DNA from: Kroppenstedtia sanguinis
GTDB lineage: Bacteria > Bacillota > Bacilli > Thermoactinomycetales > DSM-45169
Direction: 5' to 3'
NCBI RefSeq assembly: GCF_050433445.1
Contig: NZ_JBNPXF010000012.1
Span: 1 to 64,000 of the forward strand
Length of the DNA: 64,000 bases
Below, one piece after another: positions 24,754-32,994 of this stretch; positions within the stretch are counted from its first letter, which is position 1, and each line of letters begins with the position of its first letter. The translations under genes were made by a program, and so were the position numbers. The notes below the pieces were generated by a model. That model had not been told where the DNA came from. It saw only the letters and a program-made list of their open reading frames with translations, and did not search any database.

Positions 24754-25514
24754 TCTTGGCATTCCTCTCCCTCAATGTTTTTCTCGCTTATCAATTGCTT
24801 GAGGCCAAGGGGGAACAATCCCAGACTCACCAGGTATCTCAGGATACTCGGCGGGAGCTGACAGAACTCACTTCCGACAAACAAATCGACATCCGGGACT
24901 CACTTCCGGAAAATACTCCTGAAGTCTCCTATTTGCAGGCGGAACCCCTCAAAATGGAGAATCTACACAAACGGGACCCTCGTTGGAGGAAAAATTCATC
25001 TGGGTATTATACGCTAAACTTCCGGACTCCTTTACAACAAACCGGGGACTTAAAAAAAACCTTGGAACGGTATATCCCTGGCTTGGAGCATTATAAGTCG
25101 GTGGACGAAGCCGTCGGAGATTCCCAGATCCTGTTCCACATGTGGAACGGCCGACCCATCTTTGATGATCGTCTGAGCGTGTTTATGAAGGAAAAGAGCA
25201 TCACCCGTCTGGAGCTCATCCCTTTTCAGGTCCGCTCAGATAACGCGACCGCCACCCGACCAGGTTGGTCAGCTCAAAATGCACTGGTCACCCTGATCAA
25301 ATCAGGTCAGATCCGGGAAGGCGCCGTTATCACCGATGTCACTTTGGGCTACCACGGCCAATCCTATGACGGTGATAAACAGTTGTTATCCCCTGTCTGG
25401 AGAGTTCGTACCGAGGACGCCACATTCTATGTCAATGCGATTACCGGTGCCAGCGAAATCGAAACCCACAGTCAGATCCGCGAGCAACAAACAGAAAGAG
25501 GAAGATTGAATTGA
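24723..25514 (+). CDS. yycI: WalK accessory protein YycI
   Basis: 263 residues from the ATG at 24723, which has AGAAGGGGGG upstream; the frame extends to 24654 inside yycH without support. Starts MDWSRAKSILILAFLSLNVF, one membrane anchor, then an extracytoplasmic YycI domain ending with WRVRTEDATFYVNAITGASE. It works with YycH on WalK. TTGA overlap with walJ downstream. Confidence 0.92.
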   Translation: MDWSRAKSILILAFLSLNVFLAYQLLEAKGEQSQTHQVSQDTRRELTELTSDKQIDIRDSLPENTPEVSYLQAEPLKMENLHKRDPRWRKNSSGYYTLNFRTPLQQTGDLKKTLERYIPGLEHYKSVDEAVGDSQILFHMWNGRPIFDDRLSVFMKEKSITRLELIPFQVRSDNATATRPGWSAQNALVTLIKSGQIREGAVITDVTLGYHGQSYDGDKQLLSPVWRVRTEDATFYVNAITGASEIETHSQIREQQTERGRLN

Positions 25515-26320
25515 AATATAGTGTCTTGGCAAGCGGGAGCAGTGGCAATGCCCTCTACGTGGAAACTGAAAGATCACGAATTCTGGTGGATGCCGGGTTG
25601 AGCGGAAAACAGTTGGAGAATCTCCTCCGTTCCATCGATGTCGACCCTTCCAACCTGCAAGCCATCCTGGTGACTCACGAACACAATGACCATGTGAAAG
25701 GGCTGGGAGTGTTCGCCCGCCGATACCGGTTACCCATCTATATGAATGAAGCTACCTGGGAGAACCTCCCCTCGGGTGTAGGCCAAATCCCTTTGCATCA
25801 GCAACATGTTTTTTCCACTCTGTCCACATTGGAATTGGAAGATCTGACAGTAGAATCCTTTCCGATCTCCCATGACGCAGCGGAACCGATGGGATTTTGC
25901 TTTCATCACGAAGGAGCTCGCTTAGGTCTGGTAACCGACACTGGCTACATCAATCGGCGGATCCTTGACAAGGTGGCCGGTTGTGACGCCTTGATATTTG
26001 AGTCCAATCACGATGTCAATATGTTGCGGATGGGCCGGTATCCTTGGAATGTCAAACGGAGGATCCTGAGCGATGTCGGCCACCTCTCCAATGAAGATGC
26101 CGGCTGGGCTCTGGCGGAGATTCTGCGGGGAAACGGGGAAGATATTTTCCTCGCCCATCTCAGCCAAGATAACAATCTGACGGAGTTGGCACATCTAACC
26201 GTCCAAGGGGTGCTTCAAGAGCAAGGGCTTCGTCTAGGGCAGGACGTACGACTTCGGGAAACCTACCCAGATCGTCCCACTCCCCTGGCCACACTCGAAA
26301 AAAAACACCGCTTGTTATGA
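25511..26320 (+). CDS. walJ: WalJ (YycJ) metallo-beta-lactamase-fold hydrolase
   Basis: 269 residues. TTG start overlapping the yycI stop. Opens YSVLASGSSGNALYVETE, with the metal motif THEHNDHVKGLG (HxHxDH), further ligands SHDAAEPMGF and VTDTGY, and ESNHD. Family members are 5'-3' double-strand DNA exonucleases implicated in mismatch repair and coupling of cell division. Last gene of the tight wal cluster; 700 bases with a MITE separate it from htrA. Confidence 0.93.
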   Translation: MKYSVLASGSSGNALYVETERSRILVDAGLSGKQLENLLRSIDVDPSNLQAILVTHEHNDHVKGLGVFARRYRLPIYMNEATWENLPSGVGQIPLHQQHVFSTLSTLELEDLTVESFPISHDAAEPMGFCFHHEGARLGLVTDTGYINRRILDKVAGCDALIFESNHDVNMLRMGRYPWNVKRRILSDVGHLSNEDAGWALAEILRGNGEDIFLAHLSQDNNLTELAHLTVQGVLQEQGLRLGQDVRLRETYPDRPTPLATLEKKHRLL

Positions 26321-26739
26321 GGATTTTCACGCCAATTGAATGAATCAGGGGTTACATGGCCTTCTCATGGTTCTGAACTGGAGAAATCACTCAAAGAGTG
26401 GTGAAAAAACCGTTCATAGAGAGGGTGGGGGTCCCATGAAATGACTTAGGTTCGCCACAACAACGGAACAATAGGGGAACCCCATCCCGACCCGCCAAAT
26501 TCATATCGCTTCTAAACCCGTCGTTCCCTGCATTCCGCAACGGAGGAGGGGGGCGGGCCTGGGCACGTCTTGTTCCCGGGGGAGGGGAGAACCTCTTTTT
26601 CCCCCTGTTCTCTTCCATGTTAAAATTCCATGAAGCCCCCCTCCCCTCTTTTGTCTGATCCGTCAACTTGTTATGATATGGTAGTACCCCCTCGGCGAGA
26701 TGTGGAATAGATTCCCTGTCTGTGATTTATTTCTTGCCT

Positions 26740-26925
26740 CAGGCGTGTTGATTATCCATATTTTAGGCAGGAAATCAGTTCAGGATGGCGGGGACGGCTA
26801 CGATCTATTGCAAAGAGCGCAAAGGCTTTTCACCGTCCCCACCATCCCCGTCCCCTCAAGTAATTATTTTACGATGGGGCAAAGGAAAGAGCGAAAGGGT
26901 CGTTTCGTTCCCATCATCCACTTTA
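26740..26925. mobile_element. Family A MITE, copy A6, one end lost
   Basis: Begins CAGGCGTGTTGATTATCCA and carries hairpin arms GATGGCGGGGACGG (26784-26797) and CCGTCCCCACCATC (26833-26846) with an extra paired G-C compared with A4. It lacks the internal 55-bp module and the far terminal repeat. It lies in the 700-bp walJ-htrA gap (26321-27038), which otherwise shows no gene. Confidence 0.7.
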
Positions 26926-27038
26926 GGAGCGCCATGCAACTATGGAGATCGAAATACAAGCTCAGGCTTTATTTCGGAATGAATGGGAAATAGTAAAAAC
27001 AGGCTCTCACGCAAAAAAGAAATGAGGAGGTTGATGCC

Positions 27039-28226
27039 GTGGGCTATTATGACCAATCCGACCGTGTACGCCGCGGCATATGGATCTTTCTGACCGCAAT
27101 CATATCCGCTGTGATCGGAGGGCTCCTGGTCCTCACCCTGTCTCCAGCCTTGGTGAAGATGGGACTGTTACCACAACAGTACTTTTCCCCGGGAAGTGCT
27201 CCCCTGGCAGAAGGAACCGGTCCCACTCAATCCGTCAACGTGGATGTAAATAATGACATCACCAAGGCAGTGCAGAAGGTTCGTCCCGCAGTCGTGGGTG
27301 TAGTCAACCTACAGGAAAGCGGGGGCCCCTTTAACCAGGAAGCGGTCCAAAGCGGAACCGGTTCCGGCGTGATCTTTAAGAAAGACGAGGGAAGAGCCCT
27401 GGTGGCGACCAACCACCACGTGATTGAAGGGGCCAACCAGATCGGGGTGGTCATCCCCGGAGAAGACGGTGGGAAAAATGTTGAAGCTAAGCTGTTGGGA
27501 AGCGATAGTGCCACCGACTTGGCCGTTCTCGAAATCCCAACCAAATACGTAACCAAAGTAGCCACCTTCGGCAACTCAGATCGAATCAAAGCGGGGGAAC
27601 CGGCGATTGCCATCGGCAACCCCCTCGGATTGGAGTTCTCCCAATCTGTCACCGCTGGAGTGATCAGTTCTTCTCATCGGCAAATCAAAGTTTCTGAAAC
27701 AATGGATATGGACGTGATCCAGACCGATGCTGCCATTAACCCTGGAAACAGTGGCGGAGCCCTGATCAATACTGCCGGTCAGCTGATCGGCATCAACAGC
27801 CTCAAGATTGCCGAGCAGGGAGTGGAAGGATTGGGCTTTGCCATCCCTGTTAATGACGCCAAACCGATCCTCAACGATCTGGTCCAGTTTGGCGAGGTGC
27901 ATCGTCCTTATCTCGGGGTCGCACTGCGAGATCTGGAAACGATTGATTTGCAAGCCCGATCCTCTAAACTTCGACTGCCCGATTCGGTCACCCAGGGTGT
28001 AGTCGTTCTGGATGTCAGTCCAGGCAGTGGCTCTGCCAAAGCGGGATTGAAACAGCTGGACGTCATTGTTGAACTGGACGGACAAACCATCCGCGACGGC
28101 TCGGCTCTCCGCTCCTATCTGTGGAAGAAAAAAGAGATCGGCGATCAGATGAAAGTCGTCTTTTACCGCGATGGAGAGAAAAAGAGCACCACTCTCACCC
28201 TGACCAAATCACCCAAGCGTTCGTAA
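27039..28226 (+). CDS. htrA: HtrA-like membrane serine protease
   Basis: 395 residues; GTG start after GAGGAGG. One membrane segment (IFLTAIISAVIGGLLVLTL), a trypsin-like domain with catalytic His in TNHHVIEGA, Asp in SATDLAVLE and Ser in NPGNSGGAL, and one C-terminal PDZ domain (VVVLDVSPGSGSAKAGLKQL). It degrades or refolds damaged secreted proteins at the outer membrane face. In Bacillus the paralogue htrC/yyxA follows walJ, as here. A MITE lies in the promoter region. Confidence 0.95.
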   Translation: MGYYDQSDRVRRGIWIFLTAIISAVIGGLLVLTLSPALVKMGLLPQQYFSPGSAPLAEGTGPTQSVNVDVNNDITKAVQKVRPAVVGVVNLQESGGPFNQEAVQSGTGSGVIFKKDEGRALVATNHHVIEGANQIGVVIPGEDGGKNVEAKLLGSDSATDLAVLEIPTKYVTKVATFGNSDRIKAGEPAIAIGNPLGLEFSQSVTAGVISSSHRQIKVSETMDMDVIQTDAAINPGNSGGALINTAGQLIGINSLKIAEQGVEGLGFAIPVNDAKPILNDLVQFGEVHRPYLGVALRDLETIDLQARSSKLRLPDSVTQGVVVLDVSPGSGSAKAGLKQLDVIVELDGQTIRDGSALRSYLWKKKEIGDQMKVVFYRDGEKKSTTLTLTKSPKRS

Positions 28227-28238
28227 TAGAAATTCCCT

Positions 28239-28261
28239 CCGCCCCGCAAATGCGGGGCGGA
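28239..28261. terminator. GC-rich hairpin after htrA
   Basis: CCGCCCCGC-AAAT-GCGGGGCGG, a perfect 9-bp stem without a clear T run. Partial terminator or mRNA processing signal between htrA and yyzF. Confidence 0.5.
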
Positions 28262-28289
28262 CTCTTTGCCGAAAAAAGGAGGGAAACCC

Positions 28290-28481
28290 TTGCAGGAAAA
28301 GCTGATCTGGTATGCTTGTGCAGAACATATCGATCCGATTCTGGACGAAATTGTAGATGAACAGGGCCGAGCTCCGGACCTCCTCTCCCTGACTGCGATC
28401 GAAGACGATAGAGAAGTCTACTGCCATTGGTGTGGAAAAGAACCGGATTATCTGTTGCTTCTGGATGGAGGGGAAAAATGA
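28290..28481 (+). CDS. yyzF: CxxH/CxxC small protein (YyzF-like)
   Basis: 63 residues from the TTG at 28290, placed 9 bases after AAAAAAGGAGG; an upstream ATG at 28266 overlaps that ribosome site and is less likely. Contains CAEH and CHWC, the CxxH/CxxC signature of this family, probably a single zinc site. Function unknown. It sits between htrA and rlmH in Bacilli too. The stop overlaps the rlmH ATG (ATGA). Confidence 0.85.
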   Translation: MQEKLIWYACAEHIDPILDEIVDEQGRAPDLLSLTAIEDDREVYCHWCGKEPDYLLLLDGGEK

Positions 28482-28957
28482 AAATTCAAATTCTGGCAGT
28501 GGGCAAGTTAAAAACTTCTTATCTTCGCATGGGGGTGGAGGATTATCTGCAACGGATCTCCCCCTATGCTAAAGTGGAAGTGATAGAGATTGCTGAAGAA
28601 AAGGCCACAGAGCCCCTGACGGAAAGCGAAATCCGGCAGGTGACAGACCGCGAGGGTGAACGAATTCTCCGACACTTGACCCCAGACACCTATACCTTCT
28701 CCCTCGTCATCCAGGGCGTCGCCCTCTCTTCTGAAACCTTAGCCCATCACCTCGATCAATTGGCCACCTATGGCAAAAGCCGCATCGCTTTTATCATCGG
28801 CGGCTCCTATGGATTATCAGAGCAGGTAAGACAACGAGCGGATTATTCCCTCTCCTTTTCCAAAATGACCTTTCCCCACTCCTTGATACGATTGATACTG
28901 CTGGAACAACTCTACCGCTCCTTCAAGATCAACCGCGGCGAAACCTATCATAAGTAA
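28478..28957 (+). CDS. rlmH: 23S rRNA pseudouridine-1915 N3-methyltransferase RlmH
   Basis: 159 residues, exactly the common family length, from the ATG at 28478 (GGAGGGG upstream). SPOUT-class fold with the SAM knot FIIGGSYGLSEQVRQRADYS and the C-terminal RGETYHK. It methylates pseudouridine 1915 of 23S rRNA in assembled ribosomes. Coupled to yyzF. In staphylococci the 3' end of this gene is the SCCmec attachment site; no cassette follows here, only a terminator and a MITE. Confidence 0.97.
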   Translation: MKIQILAVGKLKTSYLRMGVEDYLQRISPYAKVEVIEIAEEKATEPLTESEIRQVTDREGERILRHLTPDTYTFSLVIQGVALSSETLAHHLDQLATYGKSRIAFIIGGSYGLSEQVRQRADYSLSFSKMTFPHSLIRLILLEQLYRSFKINRGETYHK

Positions 28958-29002
28958 AGGAATCCTCCCCCCCAATGGTGGAGAGAAGGGGAGAACATAA
29001 GA

Positions 29003-29031
29003 AAAAGCGCCCCTTTGTGGGGCGCTTTTTC
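29003..29031 (+). terminator. Intrinsic terminator after rlmH
   Basis: AAAAAGCGCCCC-TTTG-TGGGGCGCTTTTT, strong on both strands. Confidence 0.85.
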
Positions 29032-29048
29032 TGTCAGGGATATCTGAC

Positions 29049-29569
29049 CAGGGCTGTCGATTAACCAGAAAATGGGCAACAGAAGGGAGTTGTGTGCTGC
29101 CATAGCGAGACCTGGGAGCGGAAGCGACCTTGGCGAGACTTGTACCCTATGGGTGCAAAGCGACCTTTGCGCCATGGGCACTACAATTTGAAGTTAAGGA
29201 TGCGCCACAGGCACTACAATCTGAAATTAAGGATGCGCCACAGGCACTACAATCTCGATGGGCTGAAGCCCTGGAATAAAGGTAGCACCACAGGCACTAC
29301 AATCTAAAGGAGCTGAAGCTCTAGATGAAGGTTGCACCATAGGCACTACAATCTAAAGGAGCTGAAGCTCTAGATGAAGGTTGCCATCCTACCCAGCGGA
29401 GAATCTGGAGGGAGGGCGGTTTAGGGGCAACATCTTCCCTGTGCCTCCGTAAGGCTTTGCCCCTGCCCGATGGTCAGATTTGGAGCGGCCAGTTTTCACT
29501 TCCTTGCCGCAAAGGTCGCGTGGGTGAACACGATCTCCTCACCCAAAATGTGGCTAATCAACACGCCTG
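29049..29569. mobile_element. Family A MITE with tandem array, copy A7 (521 bp)
   Basis: Terminal repeats CAGGGCTGTCGATTAACCA and TGGCTAATCAACACGCCTG. Flanked by an exact 9-bp direct repeat, ATATCTGAC, at 29040-29048 and 29570-29578, which shows recent transposition. Inside are the CATAGCGAGACC...CTATGGGTGC module, a tandem array (29170-29385) and a distal part (TTTAGGGGCAACATCTTCCC) shared with copy A9. It occupies the whole rlmH-purA gap. No gene inside. Confidence 0.88.
29170..29385. repeat. TTGTAGTGCC-type tandem array (5 units)
   Basis: Five copies of (C/T)ACAGGCACTACAATCT in minus orientation, separated by either AAGTTAAGGATGCGC spacers (33-bp period) or hairpin spacers reading GGGCTGAAGCCC or GAGCTGAAGCTC. 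The spacers repeat, so this is not a CRISPR array. Confidence 0.75.
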
Positions 29570-29595
29570 ATATCTGACACCTATTGCTTTTGAAT

Positions 29596-30882
29596 TTAAG
29601 CATACACCGGTCGGACTTGCAGAGTCTGCTCGCGATCGGGACCTACGGAAAAGAGGGCCAGAGGGATTCCCGTCAGGTGAGTAATCCGCTCCAAATAATG
29701 CTGGGCCGCCATGGGCAGATCTGACAGATTCCGCGCTCCGGTGAGATCCTCCTCCCAGCCTGGCAACTCTTCCAATACCGGTTCACATTCCCCTAGCATT
29801 TCCAGGTTGGCTGGATAGTTTTCCAATATCTGTCCCCGATAACGATACGCCGTACAAATCTTGACCGTAGGGAGTCCGGTCAACACATCCAATGAGTTCA
29901 GGGAAAGGCCGGTGATCCCACTCACCCGACGGGCATGGCGCACCACCACACTGTCAAACCATCCCACCCGGCGGGGACGTCCTGTGGTCGTCCCAAATTC
30001 CCGTCCCACTTCCCGGATCCGATCCCCGATATCATCGTGAAGTTCCGTGGGGAAGGGGCCGTCTCCGACTCGGGAGGTGTAGGCTTTGGCCACCCCGATC
30101 ACTTGACGAATCTTGGTCGGCCCTACGCCGGATCCGATACAGACGCCACCGGCGACGGGATTGGATGAAGTGACAAAGGGATAGGTTCCTTGGTCAATAT
30201 CCAGCATCACACCCTGGGCCCCTTCAAACAATACCCGCTTCCCTTGATCGATCGCCTCATTCAAGACGACAGAGGTGTCAGTCACATAGGGACGGAGCCG
30301 CTCCGCCCACTTTAAATAGGACGGGTAGATCTCGTCAAAAGAAAAGCCGGTCGTGTCATAAACCTTCTCCAGCAACCGATTCTTGTCTTCCAGGGCTTTT
30401 TTTAATTTGGCGGCAAAGAGATCCCCATCCAGCAGGTCGGACACCCTGATTCCGACACGAGCCGCTTTGTCCATATAAGCGGGACCGATTCCTTTTCCAG
30501 TGGTTCCGATTTTCCCTGAACCCTTGTGACTTTCCTCCACCATATCCAGCTTGATATGGTAAGGCATGATCACATGGGCCCGGTCCGAGATCCGCAAATT
30601 GCGGGTGGAAACACCTTGCCCCTCCAGATAATCCAGCTCTTCCACCATCGCCTCCGGATGGAGCACCATTCCATTTCCCAGAACACAAACCTTCTCGGAA
30701 TAAAAGATCCCCGATGGAATCAGATGGAGTTTGTATCGTTTGCCACCTAACACAATTGTGTGCCCAGCGTTGTTTCCCCCTTGGTAGCGCGCAACCACTT
30801 CCGCTTTTTCCGCGAGGAAATCGGTAATCTTTCCTTTTCCTTCGTCTCCCCACTGTGTCCCGACAACGACCACCGTCGACAT
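29596..30882 (-). CDS. purA: Adenylosuccinate synthetase
   Basis: 428 residues from the ATG at 30882 (AAAGGGGAG upstream); the frame extends to 30969 without support. Makes adenylosuccinate from IMP, aspartate and GTP, the first step from IMP to AMP. Motifs: VVVVGTQWGDEGKGKITDFL (P-loop and catalytic Asp), GNNAGHTIV, GTTGKGIGPAYMDKAAR and DVLTGLPTVKICTAYR. It has its own sigma-A promoter and a perfect PurBox just upstream, so purine repression by PurR is likely. Confidence 0.98.
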   Translation of the reverse strand: MSTVVVVGTQWGDEGKGKITDFLAEKAEVVARYQGGNNAGHTIVLGGKRYKLHLIPSGIFYSEKVCVLGNGMVLHPEAMVEELDYLEGQGVSTRNLRISDRAHVIMPYHIKLDMVEESHKGSGKIGTTGKGIGPAYMDKAARVGIRVSDLLDGDLFAAKLKKALEDKNRLLEKVYDTTGFSFDEIYPSYLKWAERLRPYVTDTSVVLNEAIDQGKRVLFEGAQGVMLDIDQGTYPFVTSSNPVAGGVCIGSGVGPTKIRQVIGVAKAYTSRVGDGPFPTELHDDIGDRIREVGREFGTTTGRPRRVGWFDSVVVRHARRVSGITGLSLNSLDVLTGLPTVKICTAYRYRGQILENYPANLEMLGECEPVLEELPGWEEDLTGARNLSDLPMAAQHYLERITHLTGIPLALFSVGPDREQTLQVRPVYA

Positions 30883-30940
30883 GATCCAGGCTCCCCTTTC
30901 CTGACAGGTTCTGCTCACGTTCCTGCAATCAGCCTTTATC

Positions 30941-30986
30941 AGTGTACAAGGAAAAAAGCACGGTGTCAACGCAAAAACCGAACATT
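30941..30986 (-). promoter_or_regulatory. purA promoter with PurBox
   Basis: TTGACA (30969-30964) and TACACT (30946-30941) are spaced 17 bp on the minus strand. AAAACCGAACATT at 30974-30986 matches the Bacillus PurBox AWWWCCGAACWWT at every position and overlaps the region just upstream of the -35 box. Only one box is evident. Confidence 0.75.
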
Positions 30987-31015
30987 AATCTATTTAACTA
31001 TATTATTATTCGTAT

Positions 31016-32365
31016 TTACATCGCCCCTTGCGGGCCATGATGCAGATCGAGACTGAGAAATTTATTATAGTTCTTCAAGAAGAGAAGTTCCACCTTACCC
31101 ACCGGCCCGTTCCGATGTTTAGCCAAGATCACCTCAATAATATTCTTTTTCTCCGAATCCTCATTATAATAATCATCCCGGTACAGGAAAGAGACAATAT
31201 CCGCATCCTGCTCAATGGAGCCAGATTCCCGCAGATCGGACAGCATTGGTCGCTTGTCCTGCCGCTGTTCCACTGCACGTGACAGTTGAGAGAGGGCGAT
31301 CACCGGAACGTTCAGCTCCCGTGCCAGCAACTTCAAGGACCGGGAGATTTCCGAGATTTCTTGCTGGCGGCTGTCCCGACCCCTCCCCTCAATCAACTGC
31401 AGGTAGTCGATCAGAACCATTCCTAAACCATGTTCCGCCTGCAGACGTCGCAATTTGGAACGAATCTCAAAGACGGTGATCCCGGGAGTGTCATCAATAA
31501 AGATGGGGGAATCCGATAAGGAGCTGATCGCCATGGTCAGCTTTTCCCAATCCTCCTCCTCCAGCTCTCCTGTCCGAAAGGCTTGGGCATCGATGTTTCC
31601 CTCAGCTGCCAGCATTCGCTGCACCAATTGTGGCGCGGACATCTCCAGATTGAAAATGGCCACTGGCACACCTGACCGGACCGCCACGTTTTGCGCCACA
31701 TTCAGACTGAAAGCCGTCTTCCCCATACTGGGGCGGGCTGCTAGGATGATCAAGTCCGACTTCTGAAAGCCGGAGGTCATCCGGTCCAAGTCCGTATAGC
31801 CCGCAGGGATTCCGGTCAGCTTCCCTTTATTGTAATGAAGGCTTTCAATCCGTTCAAAAGTCTCCATCAAAACTTCCCGGATCGGGATAAACCCTTTGCC
31901 TATTCGACGTTGGGAGATCTCCAGTATCTTCTTTTCAGCGGAATCGATCACATGGGCCACTTCGTCTCCACCGTTATAACCCGAGGCGGCTATTTCAGTG
32001 GCGGTCCGGATCAAACGGCGGAGAATGGATTTCTCCTCCACGATCTGACAATAATAATCCACATTGGCCGCCGTGGGCACTGACTCCGCCAATTCTGTCA
32101 GGTAGGAGACGCCCCCAACCTCCTCCAGGAGCTTCTGATCCGAGAGCGCGGATGTGACGGTCACCAAGTCAATCGGTTCCCCTTGTTCGTTTAGATCGGC
32201 AATTACTTGAAGCAGGCGCTGGTGAGCCTGACGGTAAAAATCCTCCGGTCGAATCCGTTCCAAAACCGTCATCAACACAGAGGGTTCGATCAGGATCGCC
32301 CCCAGAACCGCCTGTTCAGCCTCTTGGTTGTGAGGTGGCATCCGATCCGCAAATAATTCACTCAT
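31016..32365 (-). CDS. dnaB: Replicative DNA helicase DnaB (Bacillus DnaC)
   Basis: 449 residues. N-terminal domain PHNQEAEQAVLGAILIEPSV, linker, then a RecA-like helicase core with Walker A AARPSMGKTAFSLNVAQN, Walker B MVLIDYLQLIEG and QLSRAVEQRQDKRPMLSDLR. Hexameric 5'-3' helicase loaded at oriC by DnaA and the loader proteins. ATG preceded by GGAGGATGATGGAGG. No intein is present. It lies downstream of rplI, separated by a terminator, as in Bacillus. Confidence 0.98.
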   Translation of the reverse strand: MSELFADRMPPHNQEAEQAVLGAILIEPSVLMTVLERIRPEDFYRQAHQRLLQVIADLNEQGEPIDLVTVTSALSDQKLLEEVGGVSYLTELAESVPTAANVDYYCQIVEEKSILRRLIRTATEIAASGYNGGDEVAHVIDSAEKKILEISQRRIGKGFIPIREVLMETFERIESLHYNKGKLTGIPAGYTDLDRMTSGFQKSDLIILAARPSMGKTAFSLNVAQNVAVRSGVPVAIFNLEMSAPQLVQRMLAAEGNIDAQAFRTGELEEEDWEKLTMAISSLSDSPIFIDDTPGITVFEIRSKLRRLQAEHGLGMVLIDYLQLIEGRGRDSRQQEISEISRSLKLLARELNVPVIALSQLSRAVEQRQDKRPMLSDLRESGSIEQDADIVSFLYRDDYYNEDSEKKNIIEVILAKHRNGPVGKVELLFLKNYNKFLSLDLHHGPQGAM

Positions 32366-32390
32366 CCTCCATCATCCTCCAGCCTGCTGC

Positions 32391-32421
32391 AAAAAAAAGG
32401 CGCTTCCCCTGCTGAAGCGCC
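32391..32421 (-). terminator. Intrinsic terminator between rplI and dnaB
   Basis: On the minus strand GGCGCTTCAGCAGGGGAAGCGCC followed by TTTTTTTT, immediately upstream of dnaB, so it limits gdpP-rplI read-through. Confidence 0.85.
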
Positions 32422-32541
32422 GGAGCCATGGACATCATCTAACATCGGGAGGCCGCTCCACGTCCTGCAACCGATCGGTCATTCCGTCTCAAACTACTTC
32501 ACTCTCTCCTAATGAAGGAAAATCATTTCCAATTCGTGAAT

Positions 32542-32994
32542 TCAGCTGTTTTCATCCAAGACTTGTACCGAAAGTGTCGCTGTCACCTTAGGATGCAATT
32601 TTACAGGCACTTTAGTCACGCCGAGTGTACGGATCGGCTCGCTCAGTTGGATCTTCTTTTTATCTACTTGAAGGTCATATTCCTTTTTCAGGTACTGACT
32701 AATTTGTTTGGAAGTGATCGACCCAAACAGACGGCCACCCTCTCCAGATTTCGTGCGGAGGGTGATCTCCGCCTCTTCCAACTTCTCCGCCAGCTGCCTG
32801 GAGCAGGATAACTCTTCTTTTTTCCGTTCTTCTTCTCGTCGTTCCCGTTCTTTCAGGGTATTCAAATTGCCAGTGGAGGCTACGACAGCCAATTTCCGGG
32901 GAAACAGGAAATTACGAGCATACCCTTCAGAGACTTCCTTCACTTCCCCCTTTTTCCCCTGGCCTTTGACATCCTGTTGAAAGATCACTTTCAT
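32542..32994 (-). CDS. rplI: 50S ribosomal protein L9
   Basis: 150 residues, standard bL9. Starts MKVIFQQDVKGQGKKGEVKE and continues GYARNFLFPRKLAVVAS, the rRNA-binding N-domain, then a long central helix and a C-domain (EGGRLFGSITSKQISQYLKK). Its ATG overlaps the gdpP stop by 4 bases, as in other Bacilli. Confidence 0.98.
   Translation of the reverse strand: MKVIFQQDVKGQGKKGEVKEVSEGYARNFLFPRKLAVVASTGNLNTLKERERREEERKKEELSCSRQLAEKLEEAEITLRTKSGEGGRLFGSITSKQISQYLKKEYDLQVDKKKIQLSEPIRTLGVTKVPVKLHPKVTATLSVQVLDENS

Noticed and set aside
28930..28957. SCCmec-type attachment site at the rlmH 3' end
   Set aside because: The rlmH end is conserved as in all species, but no direct repeat, ccr gene or cassette follows; only a terminator and a MITE.
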